NCBI RefSeq assembly: GCF_014204625.1
Contig: NZ_JACHLU010000014.1
Span: 1-64,000, forward strand
From: Gillisella vitis
GTDB taxonomy: Bacteria; Pseudomonadota; Alphaproteobacteria; Rhizobiales; Rhizobiaceae
DNA: 64,000 nucleotides
Reading direction: 5' to 3'
The notes under the pieces are model-generated. The model did no database searches. It was not told where the DNA came from and saw only the letters and a program-made list of their open reading frames with translations. A program made the translations under genes and the position numbers. This document shows, in pieces, positions 45,068-55,471 of the stretch. The number at the start of each line of letters is the position of its first letter. The stretch's first letter is position 1.

Positions 45068-45172
45068 CAGCGCCTCTCACCCTATATGGCGCACAAAGGT
45101 TCGCTGTCGCTCTTTATATCTGCTGCATAATTTTCTCTTTAAACCGATTCCGGTTTAAAGAATTATGCAGCA
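45068..45172 (+). repeat. Family D repeat arm followed by family C repeat (copy 2)
   Basis: CAGCGCCTCTCACC with TATATGGCGCAC (family D, as at 96-121), then CTGCATAATT...TTTAAA / TTTAAAG-AATTATGCAG (family C, as at 11458-11505). Two repeat families are joined here in the gap between LysR and the chemoreceptor. Confidence 0.8.
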
Positions 45173-45203
45173 GGGCCGTTCGCCCTTGCGAGTGCACGGC
45201 CCT
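45172..45203 (-). terminator. Hairpin downstream of chemoreceptor gene
   Basis: AGGGCCGT and ACGGCCCT form an 8-bp stem with a 16-nt loop, 12 bp beyond the stop of the minus-strand chemoreceptor gene. No T run follows, so it is a weak intrinsic terminator. Confidence 0.45.
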
Positions 45204-45214
45204 GTATTTTCAGA

Positions 45215-47038
45215 TCAGGCAGCGCGCATGGGCCTGGCAACAGGCTGATCTGAATTACTGGCCAGCTGGAACTGATTGACGAGGGCGGCAAGCGTGACGG
45301 AACCGTCGGCAATGGTTTGGCTGATGGCGTTGGTTTCTTCCACCATGGCGGCATTCTGCTGGGTCATCTGGTCGAGGTTGTGGACGGAACTGCTGATTTG
45401 TTGCAGGCCAACGGCCTGCTCTTCAGCGGCGGTTGCCATGACATCAATATTGTCGTCGATGCGGGCCACAAAGCCACCAATGTGTTCAAGCGCATGTCCC
45501 GTGGCCCCAACCAGTTCCACGCCGGTGGCAACTTCCTGGCCGGATCGCTCAATCAAACCCTTGATCTGGCGGGCGGCATTTGCCGAGCGTTGTGCCAGTT
45601 CCCGCACTTCCTGCGCCACCACGGCAAAACCTTTGCCTGCTTCTCCGGCACGGGCCGCCTCGACACCGGCATTGAGCGCCAGAAGATTGGTCTGAAACGC
45701 AATTTCATCGATGACACTGATGATGGACCCGATCTCGGAGGATGCGGTTTCGATACGCTGCATGGCGGTTACGGCATCCTTGACGACACTGCTGGAGGAG
45801 GCGGCAGATTGCAGAGCTTCCTTGACCATATTGCGGGTGTCACGGGTGCGCGTTGCTGCGGTTTTGACTGTGGATGCGACTTGCTCAAGTGCTGCTGCGG
45901 TTTGTTCCAGTGCGGCTGCCTGCTGTTCGGTCCGGCGGGCCAGATTGTCAGAAGCGTCGCGCATTTCGCGGCTGTTGGTTTGCAGGTTGCTCGTTTCTGT
46001 CAGCACTTTTTGCAAAGTGGCTTGGAAAATGGCGAGGGACTGGTTGAAATTCTCGCGCAAGACTTCAAAACGGGGATCAAACGGCATGTCAATCGCCATG
46101 CGAATGTTGCATTCAGCAAGCCGTTGCAGGCCGGCACCCAATTCGTCCACAACAAAGCGCAGGGCCTCAGATTCTTCGAGACGCTGCATTTCGCGCACAC
46201 GACGTTGCTCATCGGCAGCGGCGCGGGCCAGTTCGGCGTCCATTTCCATCTGGCGCTTTGCCAGTCCGGCATCCCGGAAAATCGCCAGTGCTTTGGCAAT
46301 GGCACCGATTTCATCCGTGCGGCCAATATGCGGTGGCCTTGTTTCCAGATCGCCCTCAGCCATTGTTGTCATGGCAGAGGTTATGTCGCCCAGAGGTCGA
46401 AGTGCGCGGCGTCGGATGAAGATCAACGACCCAAGAGAGAGCACGATCAATGCGCCGCCCAGCATGTAACTGATGTTTTCCAGCAATGCGGCCTCAATGG
46501 CGGCATCCGCTTCCTTTTGCTTGCCATAGGCATTGCCCATGTCCACCAGTTCATTCACGGCTTTTTCATGGGTGTGAAAGGCATTCTTGAGCATGATCAG
46601 CTGGTCCGCAATCGTTGCGTCATCGCGTTTGGCCAATGTGCGCAGATCAAGCTTGTCAAGCGTGGCCCAGAATGCATCTCCTTTGATCAACACATCCGTT
46701 TGCAGTTTCTGCTTCATGCTATCGGGCAGGGTCGATGTTTTCCAATATTCTCGACGCTCCTGATATTGGCCTCTCAAGACGTTCAGCCGCTCACGATTGG
46801 CGGATGCCAGCTCCGGGTGAAGTGCTGCCTCACTGACAAGAGAATAGGATTCGATCAGATAGAGCGGAGGTGGCAGAATATCAGCGATCAAGTCTTTACT
46901 GTCGATAATCTGAGTATAAACTGGACCATTGACCTTGAGGCGCTGAAGCGTTTTCATCCCGGTTGCCAGCGTTACAACAATGCCGATTGCAAGAATAATG
47001 CCGCTGGCCGTCACGGTCGATGAAATGCTAAGCTTCAT
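45215..47038 (-). CDS. Methyl-accepting chemotaxis protein
   Basis: A 607-residue transmembrane chemoreceptor. Membrane helix 1 is at about 8-28 and helix 2 at about 188-208 (SYMLGGALIVLSLGSLIFI), enclosing a four-helix-bundle-like periplasmic domain of about 160 residues. A HAMP domain (RPLGDITSAMTTMAEGD) follows, then the signalling domain with the conserved hairpin tip IAFQTNLLALNAGVEAARAG. No C-terminal CheR-tethering pentapeptide is present. It senses an unknown ligand and controls CheA; no che genes are in the window. Confidence 0.92.
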   Translation of the reverse strand: MKLSISSTVTASGIILAIGIVVTLATGMKTLQRLKVNGPVYTQIIDSKDLIADILPPPLYLIESYSLVSEAALHPELASANRERLNVLRGQYQERREYWKTSTLPDSMKQKLQTDVLIKGDAFWATLDKLDLRTLAKRDDATIADQLIMLKNAFHTHEKAVNELVDMGNAYGKQKEADAAIEAALLENISYMLGGALIVLSLGSLIFIRRRALRPLGDITSAMTTMAEGDLETRPPHIGRTDEIGAIAKALAIFRDAGLAKRQMEMDAELARAAADEQRRVREMQRLEESEALRFVVDELGAGLQRLAECNIRMAIDMPFDPRFEVLRENFNQSLAIFQATLQKVLTETSNLQTNSREMRDASDNLARRTEQQAAALEQTAAALEQVASTVKTAATRTRDTRNMVKEALQSAASSSSVVKDAVTAMQRIETASSEIGSIISVIDEIAFQTNLLALNAGVEAARAGEAGKGFAVVAQEVRELAQRSANAARQIKGLIERSGQEVATGVELVGATGHALEHIGGFVARIDDNIDVMATAAEEQAVGLQQISSSVHNLDQMTQQNAAMVEETNAISQTIADGSVTLAALVNQFQLASNSDQPVARPMRAA

Positions 47039-47216
47039 GGCTCTATCCCGATAAGATTAAATTTTGCGTTATTCTGAATGCATGATGCCCCTTGATGAAC
47101 CATGCACGTCAAAGGAAACTATCCTGCAATTTTTACGCTGTTGTCTTTATTGTTTCGCACGATCAATTTGATGCGCTTGTCTTGTATTCTGTTATGCGAC
47201 GTTAATCCTATCCGGG

Positions 47217-47242
47217 TTTCTTTTTTATTAAAAAAAGAAACA
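47217..47242. repeat. AT-rich palindrome
   Basis: GTTTCTTTTTT-ATTA-AAAAAGAAAC, a nearly perfect inverted repeat upstream of the chemoreceptor gene, between its promoter region and the WD40 terminator. Confidence 0.55.
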
Positions 47243-47257
47243 AGTCTTTGCTTGAAA

Positions 47258-47290
47258 ACAAAAAAACCGGAACGAATGTCCCGGTTTTCA
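47258..47290 (-). terminator. Rho-independent terminator of the WD40 gene
   Basis: On the minus strand AAACCGG-gacattcgtt-CCGGTTT is followed by TTTTGTTTTC. The 7-bp stem and T run lie about 30 bp after the WD40 protein stop. Confidence 0.8.
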
Positions 47291-47317
47291 ACTGTCTGTG
47301 TTCCGAATAGCCGTTCA

Positions 47318-48304
47318 TCAACCTGCAATATCGATGACACCACAATCCCCGGATTCAGAGGCAAAGCACAGCAACTTGCCGCTGGCGCTCCAGCCCATAC
47401 TGGTAATCGCCCCTTTGCCGGGACGCCGCAGCAAAGCCTCCTTGCCGTCGGCCATGCGCACAGCCAGCACCATGCCGTCCATAAAGCCAATGGCCAGAAC
47501 TTCTTCGGCTGGATGAAAGGCAACTTGTGTGACCATGATATTGGAGCGTGTACCCAATTCCTGCGGGGCTTTTCCCATCGGACCATCCTTGCCGACAAAA
47601 GGCCAGACGATGGCGGCTGGCGCACCGGATGATGCCAGCCATTTGCCCTTGGTCGACCAGGATATGGACTTGACCTTGGCCGGATAGCCGGTCATGCGCA
47701 TATGGCGCGCGTCTGTGCCTGCGCCATCCAGCTTCCAGCCATGCAGGGCGCTTTCCTGCATACTGGTGACAACAAAGCGGTTGTCGGGCGAAAAGCTGAC
47801 GCCCGTGTGGGCACCCTTCCATTCCAGATCAACCGGCTTGCTCTCGGCACCAACAAACCGCAGTGTGACGCCATTGTAGCGCGAAATCGCCAGACGCAGG
47901 CCCTTGGGTGCAAAGGCCAGACCTTCAATACTGCGCTCTTCCTGATATTCATGCACCACGCCGCTTGCCAGCCGCACAAAAGCCGACTTGCCATGGGCAT
48001 AAGCCACCGCTCCTTGCGGCCCGGCGGCCAACACGGAAATCCATTTGCGCGGCACGTGGGCAAGCTCGCTGACACTGCCATCATGGGCAATGCGCAGCAC
48101 TTTGCCGTCCTCACCCCCGGTTATCAGGGTTTGATTATGATCATCCTTGATGGCCACCAACAGCCCTTCATGGGCCTGCGTGACCTTTTCACCACCATCC
48201 AGACGGTGAATAGCCCCAGAGGCGGTGGCAAAGACCGGAATATCACCCAGGAAGGCCGCCGTCACAACGTGGCCTTCCAGATCAAGCGGAGCAACTGTTG
48301 GCAT
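47318..48304 (-). CDS. WD40-repeat beta-propeller protein
   Basis: A 328-residue protein made of repeated units with the pattern hydrophobic-strand, SPDNRF or similar turn, and Trp at unit ends (GVSFSPDNRFVVTSMQESALHGW; SISWSTKGKWLASSGAPAAIVW; SMGWSASGKLLCFASES). This predicts a six- to seven-bladed propeller without signal peptide. Its start shares a base with the CobW stop (TGATG), so the two are translationally coupled. A scaffold or partner role in zinc handling is inferred from that coupling. Confidence 0.82.
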   Translation of the reverse strand: MPTVAPLDLEGHVVTAAFLGDIPVFATASGAIHRLDGGEKVTQAHEGLLVAIKDDHNQTLITGGEDGKVLRIAHDGSVSELAHVPRKWISVLAAGPQGAVAYAHGKSAFVRLASGVVHEYQEERSIEGLAFAPKGLRLAISRYNGVTLRFVGAESKPVDLEWKGAHTGVSFSPDNRFVVTSMQESALHGWKLDGAGTDARHMRMTGYPAKVKSISWSTKGKWLASSGAPAAIVWPFVGKDGPMGKAPQELGTRSNIMVTQVAFHPAEEVLAIGFMDGMVLAVRMADGKEALLRRPGKGAITSMGWSASGKLLCFASESGDCGVIDIAG

Positions 48305-49407
48305 CAGGCTGTCGCCTCGCAGGCCTTGAAGCTTTTTTCAAGCTTTTCGCGGTCCAGTTCACGACCAATAAACACCAGACGGCTCTCGTGTTTTTCACCC
48401 TCTTTCCAGGGGCGCTGGTGATCGCCTTCAATGATCATGTGCACGCCCTGCACCACATAGCGTTCCGCATCGCCCTTGAACGCGATAATGCCCTTCAGAC
48501 GCAGAATGTTGGGGCCATCGGTCTGGGTGACTTTCTGAATCCATGGGAAGAACCGTTCCGGGTTCATCTCGCCACCGCGCAGCGATACCGAGGTCACCGT
48601 CACATCATGGATCGGCGAAGGGCCGTGGTCATGGTGGTGGTGATCATGTCCGTGATCGTGATGATGATGGTCATGCCCGTGGTCATGATCATGGTGGTGA
48701 TGGCCATGGTCATGGTTGCAATCAGGGCCGCAGACATGGTCCGGGTCATCGTGGTTGAGAAAATGCGGATCATTTTCCAGAGCGCGTTCCAGATTGAAAG
48801 CGCCCTGATTGAGCACTTTTGACAGATCGACGCCGGAGCGTGTGGTTGTGTAAATCCGCGCTGACGGGTTGATGGCGCGGACAATGTCTTCGATCCGGTG
48901 CAATTCATCATGGGTCACAAGATCGGCCTTGTTGACCACAACCACATCGGCAAAGGCAATCTGATCTTCCGCTTCGCGGCTGTCTTTGAGGCGTAGCGGC
49001 AGATGTTTGGCATCCACCAGCGTTACAACGGCATCCAGCTCGGTCTTTGTGCGCACATCGTCATCCATGAAGAATGTCTGGGCAACGGGAACCGGATCGG
49101 CAAGGCCGGTGGTTTCAACAATAATGCCATCAAAACGGCCGGGACGGCGCATCAGACCTTCCACCACGCGGATCAGGTCGCCGCGCACGGTGCAGCAGAC
49201 GCAGCCATTGTTCATTTCATAAATTTCTTCGTCCGATTCGACGATCAGGTCATTATCAATCCCGATCTCACCAAATTCGTTGACGATGACAGCATATTTC
49301 TTGCCATGGCTTTCGGTCAGAATCCGGTTCAGCAGTGTGGTTTTGCCCGAGCCAAGATAGCCGGTCAGCACGGTCACGGGTGTGGGTTTTACGGCAGCTT
49401 CGCTCAT
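48304..49407 (-). CDS. CobW/COG0523-family zinc GTPase with His-rich insert
   Basis: A 367-residue metallochaperone GTPase. GYLGSGKTTLLNRIL is the Walker A, NNGCVCCTVRGDL holds the CxCC metal motif, VVVNKADL is the guanine-specificity motif. Residues about 225-262 are a His/Asp-rich stretch with HDHGHDHHHHDHGHD-type repeats, a likely zinc-buffering loop. A CobW C-terminal domain follows (NILRLKGIIAFKGDAERYVVQGVHM). These proteins insert or allocate zinc, often under Zur control in zinc shortage; no Zur box could be confirmed in the 71 bp upstream. Confidence 0.9.
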   Translation of the reverse strand: MSEAAVKPTPVTVLTGYLGSGKTTLLNRILTESHGKKYAVIVNEFGEIGIDNDLIVESDEEIYEMNNGCVCCTVRGDLIRVVEGLMRRPGRFDGIIVETTGLADPVPVAQTFFMDDDVRTKTELDAVVTLVDAKHLPLRLKDSREAEDQIAFADVVVVNKADLVTHDELHRIEDIVRAINPSARIYTTTRSGVDLSKVLNQGAFNLERALENDPHFLNHDDPDHVCGPDCNHDHGHHHHDHDHGHDHHHHDHGHDHHHHDHGPSPIHDVTVTSVSLRGGEMNPERFFPWIQKVTQTDGPNILRLKGIIAFKGDAERYVVQGVHMIIEGDHQRPWKEGEKHESRLVFIGRELDREKLEKSFKACEATA

Positions 49408-49478
49408 TCGAACCTCGATAGATGATCAGGGCGCAACAGCGCCCGTTTGTTATGGTGTTACCTCATATAGGGGCTGTT

Positions 49479-50279
49479 TCATGTCAGTTCAAAGGCTTTC
49501 TCAACATTGAAGGCATGGATGTCTTCCAACAGTTCCACAAGCCCTTGAATGGCATGGGCAAGCAGCGCTTCGCCTTTTTGCGCTGTTGCCGCTCCGGCAT
49601 TGCCTGCCACGCCGTCCTCGTTCAGATCCGACATTTTCCAGCCGAAAGCGTGCGGACCATAGGCACGCAGATGTTTGAAGCGCGCAACGAAATCTGACTG
49701 GCGTGAGGGAAAATTGTCGGCCTTGTCCATGGCTACCAGATCGGGTCGCAGCGCCAGCATCACCGAGGTTTCAATATCGCCACCATGAATGTCGATGGCT
49801 TTGTCTTTTGCATCGATCAGCCCGACAGGCTGGCCAAAGCGGGTCCAGCTGGTGGCAACAGCCAGCATGTTGAAGCGCACGCGGGCTTCTGTGGCCACAA
49901 TGGTCATCAGCGGTGAATTGCCACCATGGGCGTTGAGCATGACGAATTTGCGGATGCCGATGCGGTGAAGATCTTCGGCAATGCCCAGCCAGCGGCGGAT
50001 GGCCTCATCATAGCGCAAGGATTTCGTGCCGGACACATCCATATGTTCAATGGAATAGCCAATCGGCTCAACCGGCAAAAAGGTCACGGGCAATGGGTCT
50101 GGCAGCGCGCTGATCAGCCGCTCCATCACGCCATTGGCAATGATGGTATCGGTTTCGAATGGCAGATGCGGCCCATGCTGCTCATGGGCCCCCAGCGGTA
50201 AAACCGCAATCCAGTTGGCCCGATCCGCAACATTCAAGCCCGGATCATTCATTTCAAAGCGTGGATTTGGGCTAAGCAT
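49479..50279 (-). CDS. Creatininase-family amidohydrolase
   Basis: A 266-residue metal-dependent amidase. WIAVLPLGAHEQHGPHLPFETDT carries the metal ligands (Glu, His, Asp), and MLNAHGGNSPL and DIHGGDIETS complete the creatininase fold. ATG 50279 has GGGAAACC upstream. Members open cyclic amides (creatinine, formamidopyrimidines) or cleave peptides; the substrate is not evident. It is divergent from a MarR regulator that probably controls it. Confidence 0.87.
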   Translation of the reverse strand: MLSPNPRFEMNDPGLNVADRANWIAVLPLGAHEQHGPHLPFETDTIIANGVMERLISALPDPLPVTFLPVEPIGYSIEHMDVSGTKSLRYDEAIRRWLGIAEDLHRIGIRKFVMLNAHGGNSPLMTIVATEARVRFNMLAVATSWTRFGQPVGLIDAKDKAIDIHGGDIETSVMLALRPDLVAMDKADNFPSRQSDFVARFKHLRAYGPHAFGWKMSDLNEDGVAGNAGAATAQKGEALLAHAIQGLVELLEDIHAFNVEKAFELT

Positions 50280-50370
50280 CTGGTTTCCCGGCTGGTTTTT
50301 GGCTATGGATCATGGAGTCGAAAGATATGCCACGGATGGCAGCACTCACGCTTGCGACTGTAGAGGAAAA

Positions 50371-50907
50371 ATGGCCAAAAAGGACAAGTCTGAAAAGAAG
50401 AAAAAATCCGGCAAGCTGAAGGACGCAAGCAAGAGTGACATTCTTCTGAGCAATGGCGAATTGGGCATGGCCATGACGCAGGCCGCCCGCAGTTTTCGCA
50501 CCACACAGACGCGCGGTCTGGCCGAGTGTGGTCTTTATGCCGGGCAGGAGGGGGTTGTCTTGCTGCTGGCGGCAGAGAATGGCCTGACCACGGGTGCGCT
50601 TGCGCAAAAACTGGGCGTAAAAGCACCCACCATGACCCGCACCATTGGCCGGATGGAGGCGCAGGGTTTTCTGGAACGTAGAGGCTCTGATACGGACGCA
50701 CGGCAGACGCGGGTCTATCTGACTCCGATGGGACAGGCCACGGTTGAGCGTATTTCTGCCGCCAATGCCACCGCTGAGAAGCTCGCAACACAGGGCATGA
50801 GCAACAAGGATGTCAAGCAGCTTCTAAGACTTCTGGCAATGATGGATAGCAATCTTCATGGCGCGTATGGAGAAACAGCGCCTCATATTGATGCAGAAAC
50901 AGATTAA
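50371..50907 (+). CDS. MarR-family transcriptional regulator
   Basis: A 178-residue regulator. A Lys-rich N-terminal tail (KKDKSEKKKKSGKLKD) precedes a winged-helix domain (GLTTGALAQKLGVKAPTMTRTIGRMEAQGFL, then RRGSDTDARQTRVYLT, the wing). ATG 50371 has AGAGGAAAA directly upstream; a longer frame back to 50134 overlaps the creatininase gene and is rejected. The basic tail is unusually long for the family. Confidence 0.85.
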   Translation: MAKKDKSEKKKKSGKLKDASKSDILLSNGELGMAMTQAARSFRTTQTRGLAECGLYAGQEGVVLLLAAENGLTTGALAQKLGVKAPTMTRTIGRMEAQGFLERRGSDTDARQTRVYLTPMGQATVERISAANATAEKLATQGMSNKDVKQLLRLLAMMDSNLHGAYGETAPHIDAETD

Positions 50908-51117
50908 GCCTTCATTTGTTGTTAAAAAATATTGCCTTCCTATTTTCAACTCTTTAATTAAAAATTTTAATCGACGTGTCGGTGAAGATAGGCATCACGA
51001 TCCGGCATGGAGAGTATTTCGGGCGTGAATGCGCAGCAGGATTTCGCCTGGGAATATGAAAAACAAGGAGATAGGGTGGTTCGCATCGGATGCGGACATG
51101 CTCTCAGGAGGGGAAAC

Positions 51118-52140
51118 GTGGCGCAAAAGATCAAATTATCGACCATTGCCGACAGTCTGGGGCTGTCGACCGCAACGGTGTCGCTGGCTTTACGTGACAG
51201 CCCGCTGGTTGCGGCGGAAACCCGCGAGAAAATCAAGGATCAGGCGCGCGCGCTTGGCTATATCTACAATCGTCGCGCCGCCAGCCTGCGCACCTCGCGC
51301 TCGGGCATTATCGGCGTGGTTGTGCATGACATCATGAACCCGTTTTATGGCGAAATTCTCAAAGCCATTGAAAGCGAGCTGGACCGCAATCGTCAGACCT
51401 TCATCCTGTCCAACCACTATGATTCGGTGGAAAAGCAACGCACCTTTATTGAGACGTTGTTGCAGCTGGGGGGTGATGGTGTGATCATGTCGCCAGCCAT
51501 TGGCTCGCCGCCCGAAGATGTGATGCTGGCCGAAGACAATGGTATGCCCGCAATTCTGATTGCCCGCTCGATGGATGGTCTGGCGCTGCCCACCTATCGC
51601 GGCGACGACACCTATGGCATTTCGCTGGCCACCAACCATCTGATTGGTCTTGGCCATCGGGTGATTGCCATGGTGGGCGGCACGGATCAGACCTCGACAG
51701 GGCGGGATCGCTATCAGGGCTATGTCAATGCGCTGCGCAAGGCGGGCATTGAGGTGGACCCCGATTTGCGCATTCCCGGCCCGCGCACCAAACAGGGCGG
51801 TTTTGAAGCGGCGGTGAATTTTCTCTCCTTGCCACAAAAACCCACAGCGGCGGTCTGTTGGAACGATCTGGTGGCGATTGGCCTGATGAACGGAGTTTCA
51901 CGGGCAGGTTTGGTGCCGGGTCGTGACATTTCCGTGACCGGTTATGATGATCTGGAGGAGGCATCCATTGCCACGCCATCGCTCACCACGGTGTGGAATG
52001 GTCAGGCGGAAGTGGGAAGACTTGCGGCGCGCGCACTTCTGGATAAGCTGGCAGGCAGCCACGAACCCGATGGTTTGCACCTGATCAAGCCGGAAATGCG
52101 GATTCGCCAATCCACCGGGCCGATCAAACATCGAGATTGA
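51118..52140 (+). CDS. LacI-family transcriptional regulator
   Basis: A 340-residue repressor-type regulator. The N-terminal HTH (KLSTIADSLGLSTATVSLALR) and hinge helix (AASLRTSRSGIIG) are followed by a periplasmic-binding-protein-like effector domain (NHLIGLGHRVIAMVGG, AVCWNDLVAIGLM, ISVTGYDDLEEASIATPSLT). GTG 51118 with AGGAGG upstream fixes the start; the frame open to 51007 lies outside the domain. It is followed after 11 bp by a 2-hydroxyacid dehydrogenase gene, which it probably regulates with itself. Confidence 0.9.
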   Translation: MAQKIKLSTIADSLGLSTATVSLALRDSPLVAAETREKIKDQARALGYIYNRRAASLRTSRSGIIGVVVHDIMNPFYGEILKAIESELDRNRQTFILSNHYDSVEKQRTFIETLLQLGGDGVIMSPAIGSPPEDVMLAEDNGMPAILIARSMDGLALPTYRGDDTYGISLATNHLIGLGHRVIAMVGGTDQTSTGRDRYQGYVNALRKAGIEVDPDLRIPGPRTKQGGFEAAVNFLSLPQKPTAAVCWNDLVAIGLMNGVSRAGLVPGRDISVTGYDDLEEASIATPSLTTVWNGQAEVGRLAARALLDKLAGSHEPDGLHLIKPEMRIRQSTGPIKHRD

Positions 52141-52151
52141 TAGAGATTGAT

Positions 52152-53129
52152 ATGATTGCTGACAGACCCTTTATTCTCACTCCCGTTATCCTTGCCCTTG
52201 GCAAGATTCATCCTCGCGTGCTGGAGCGTTTGGCTCCGGTGTCTGAGGTTTTGCGCATTGCGCCCGGCCAGCCTGTGGAACTGAGCGCGGCCGATCTGGC
52301 CCGCGTCAACGGCATTGCTGTTGCGGGCACGGTTTCTGCTGCCCTGATTGACACGCTTCCCAACCTGCAAATCATTGCCAATTTTGGCGTGGGTTATGAT
52401 GGTGTCGATGTCGAGGCCGCCGCAAGGCGCGGCATTATCGTTACCAACACGCCGGAAGTGCTGGATGATGAGGTGGCGGATACCACCATTGCCCTGCTGC
52501 TCAACACGCTTCGTCAGTTTTATACGGCCGAGACCTATTTGCGCGAAGGCCGCTGGGAAAAGGAAGGCCCGTTTCCGCTCTCTCCACTGTCTTTGCGCGG
52601 TCGGCATGTGGGCCTTTACGGTCTGGGCCGTATTGGTGGTGAAATTGCCAGTCGGCTTGAGCCATTCAAGGTCAAGATCAGCTATCACACCCGCAAGCCA
52701 AAGCCGGGCGTTGCTTACAGCTATCAGCCAAGCTTGAAGGCTTTGGCAGAGGCCGTCGATACGCTGATCTGCATCGTGCCCAAAACGGCTGAAACCCATA
52801 AGGCCATTGACGCGGATGTTCTCAAAGCGCTCGGACCAAATGGCGTTTTGATCAATGTGGGTCGCGGCTGGAGCGTTGATGATGCGGCGCTGATTGCGGC
52901 GCTGAAAGACCGCACGATTGCTGCGGCTGGTCTTGACGTCTTCTATGATGAGCCAAAAGTGCCGGACGATTATCTGGATCTGCCCAATGTATCATTGTTG
53001 CCGCATGTGGCATCGGCTTCCGTGCACACCCGCAATGCCATGGCCGATCTGGTGGTGGATAACCTGATCGGCTGGTTTGACAGTGGTGTGGTGAAAACTC
53101 CTGTGCCGGAAACGCCTGTGAAGGGTTGA
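52152..53129 (+). CDS. D-isomer-specific 2-hydroxyacid dehydrogenase
   Basis: A 325-residue NAD(P)-dependent enzyme of the glyoxylate/hydroxypyruvate reductase type. GVGYDGVDVEAAARRGI starts the cofactor domain, VGLYGLGRIGGEIASRL is the Rossmann loop, NVGRGWSVDDAALIAAL carries the catalytic Arg, DVFYDEPKVP the Glu and LLPHVASAS the His. It reduces a 2-keto acid to the D-hydroxy acid or the reverse. ATG 52152 is preferred over TTG 52137, which would overlap the LacI stop. Confidence 0.88.
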   Translation: MIADRPFILTPVILALGKIHPRVLERLAPVSEVLRIAPGQPVELSAADLARVNGIAVAGTVSAALIDTLPNLQIIANFGVGYDGVDVEAAARRGIIVTNTPEVLDDEVADTTIALLLNTLRQFYTAETYLREGRWEKEGPFPLSPLSLRGRHVGLYGLGRIGGEIASRLEPFKVKISYHTRKPKPGVAYSYQPSLKALAEAVDTLICIVPKTAETHKAIDADVLKALGPNGVLINVGRGWSVDDAALIAALKDRTIAAAGLDVFYDEPKVPDDYLDLPNVSLLPHVASASVHTRNAMADLVVDNLIGWFDSGVVKTPVPETPVKG

Positions 53130-53134
53130 AATCC

Positions 53135-53890
53135 CTACAGCTTTGAGGCCGCATACTCACGGGTGGCGGCCCCGAAAGCTTCAAACAGGGCGCGTGAGGG
53201 CGCATCCGACTCGGCCCAATATTCCGGGTGCCATTGCACGCCGACAGCAAACCCTTTTGCGTCAATGACGGACACCGCTTCAACAGTGCCATCTTCTGCA
53301 ACCGCCTCGGCCTGCAAGCGCGGCGCAATGGTGGAAATCGCCTGCCGATGCAGTGAATTGATCTGGATTGTGCCTGCCCCGCCCAGATAGCGGGCAATGC
53401 AGGAGCCTTCGCTGATCGTCACCGGCTGGCGGATGGCGTAAGCCTCATCCCGGTTTTCAGTGGGTGGCTTGCGGTGATCCCAAGTGCCGGGTTGCTCCTG
53501 AATCTCTGTGGCCAATGTGCCGCCCAGTGCCACGTTCAACTCCTGAATGCCCCGGCAGATGGCCAAAAGCGGAATGCCGCGCTCAATGGCACGGCGGATC
53601 AGCGGTAGCGATGTGGCATCGCGGGCATGGTCAAACGGGCCATGGTTCTCCGTGGCTTCCACGCCGTAATGCGACGGATGGACGTTGCTGGGCGAGCCGG
53701 ATACGACCACGCCATCAACCCGATCCAGCACGGCATCAATATCTGCGCCGGTTTCAAGGGCAGGCACGAGAACCGGCATGGCTCCTGCCACTTTCAGCGT
53801 GGCATTGACATATTGATCCAGCACGCAATGCCAGTTTGATCCGTTGATGTCTTTGAAATCGGCAGGGATGGCAACGAGAGGTTTCGGCAT
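53135..53890 (-). CDS. Class I glutamine-amidotransferase-like hydrolase (PuuD-like)
   Basis: A 251-residue peptidase C26 enzyme. The nucleophile is in LLAICRGIQELNVALGG; the His and Glu are in VQWHPEYW. VVSGSPSNVHPSHYG is the substrate-side loop of gamma-glutamyl-GABA hydrolases of the PuuD type. It cleaves gamma-glutamyl amides, as in putrescine catabolism, but no other put/puu genes are nearby. ATG 53890 has GGAA upstream; ATG 53911 is in frame. Confidence 0.85.
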   Translation of the reverse strand: MPKPLVAIPADFKDINGSNWHCVLDQYVNATLKVAGAMPVLVPALETGADIDAVLDRVDGVVVSGSPSNVHPSHYGVEATENHGPFDHARDATSLPLIRRAIERGIPLLAICRGIQELNVALGGTLATEIQEQPGTWDHRKPPTENRDEAYAIRQPVTISEGSCIARYLGGAGTIQINSLHRQAISTIAPRLQAEAVAEDGTVEAVSVIDAKGFAVGVQWHPEYWAESDAPSRALFEAFGAATREYAASKL

Positions 53891-53892
53891 GA

Positions 53893-55215
<1,323 letters not shown>

Positions 55216-55230
55216 GCTGAGCCTGTCTAC

Positions 55231-55263
55231 GGCATCAGCCCACTGGACTGGTGGGCTGATGCC
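55231..55263. terminator. Hairpin after the TRAP gene
   Basis: GGCATCAGCCCA-ctggactgg-TGGGCTGATGCC, a perfect 12-bp stem 15 bp beyond the stop. No T run, so termination may be Rho-aided, or the stem may protect the 3' end. Confidence 0.6.
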
Positions 55264-55318
55264 AAGATTGATTGAAAATCACTCCTGCTCTTCGTCTCAT
55301 CATTGCACCTTTGTGTGC

Positions 55319-55368
55319 GTTTGTCTTTTCGGGAAAAGCGGATTCCACTTTTCCCTGACAAACTCTAC
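55319..55368 (-). repeat. Truncated family A repeat
   Basis: On the minus strand TAGAGTTTGTCAGGGAAAAG to AAAAGACAAACG. Only the first half is present; it abuts the family E repeat at 55369. Confidence 0.7.
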
Positions 55369-55439
55369 AGCATGTCGCGTTTTATTGTCCTCAATAAAAC
55401 GATAACGTACATGCGAAAAAGAAAGAGCTAAAGCCTGTC
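55369..55439. repeat. 71-bp repeat, family E copy 2
   Basis: Matches 35254-35324 with a single difference (ACATGCG against ACATGGG). It includes the CGTTTTATTG / CAATAAAACG hairpin and runs directly into a 43-bp perfect palindrome. Confidence 0.85.
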
Positions 55440-55471
55440 GCAGTGAATACTATTCACTGCGACAGGCTTTA
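55429..55471. terminator. 43-bp perfect palindrome overlapping the permease stop codon
   Basis: TAAAGCCTGTCGCAGTGAAT-A and its exact reverse complement meet at a single central base (55450), giving a 21-bp perfect stem. The right end includes the TAA of the minus-strand permease gene, and a T-rich stretch follows in that direction, so it can end transcription of the eight-gene operon. Confidence 0.75.

Noticed and set aside
45317-47023. 568-codon plus-strand frame
   Set aside because: Complete antisense of the chemoreceptor gene, whose signalling domain is unmistakable.
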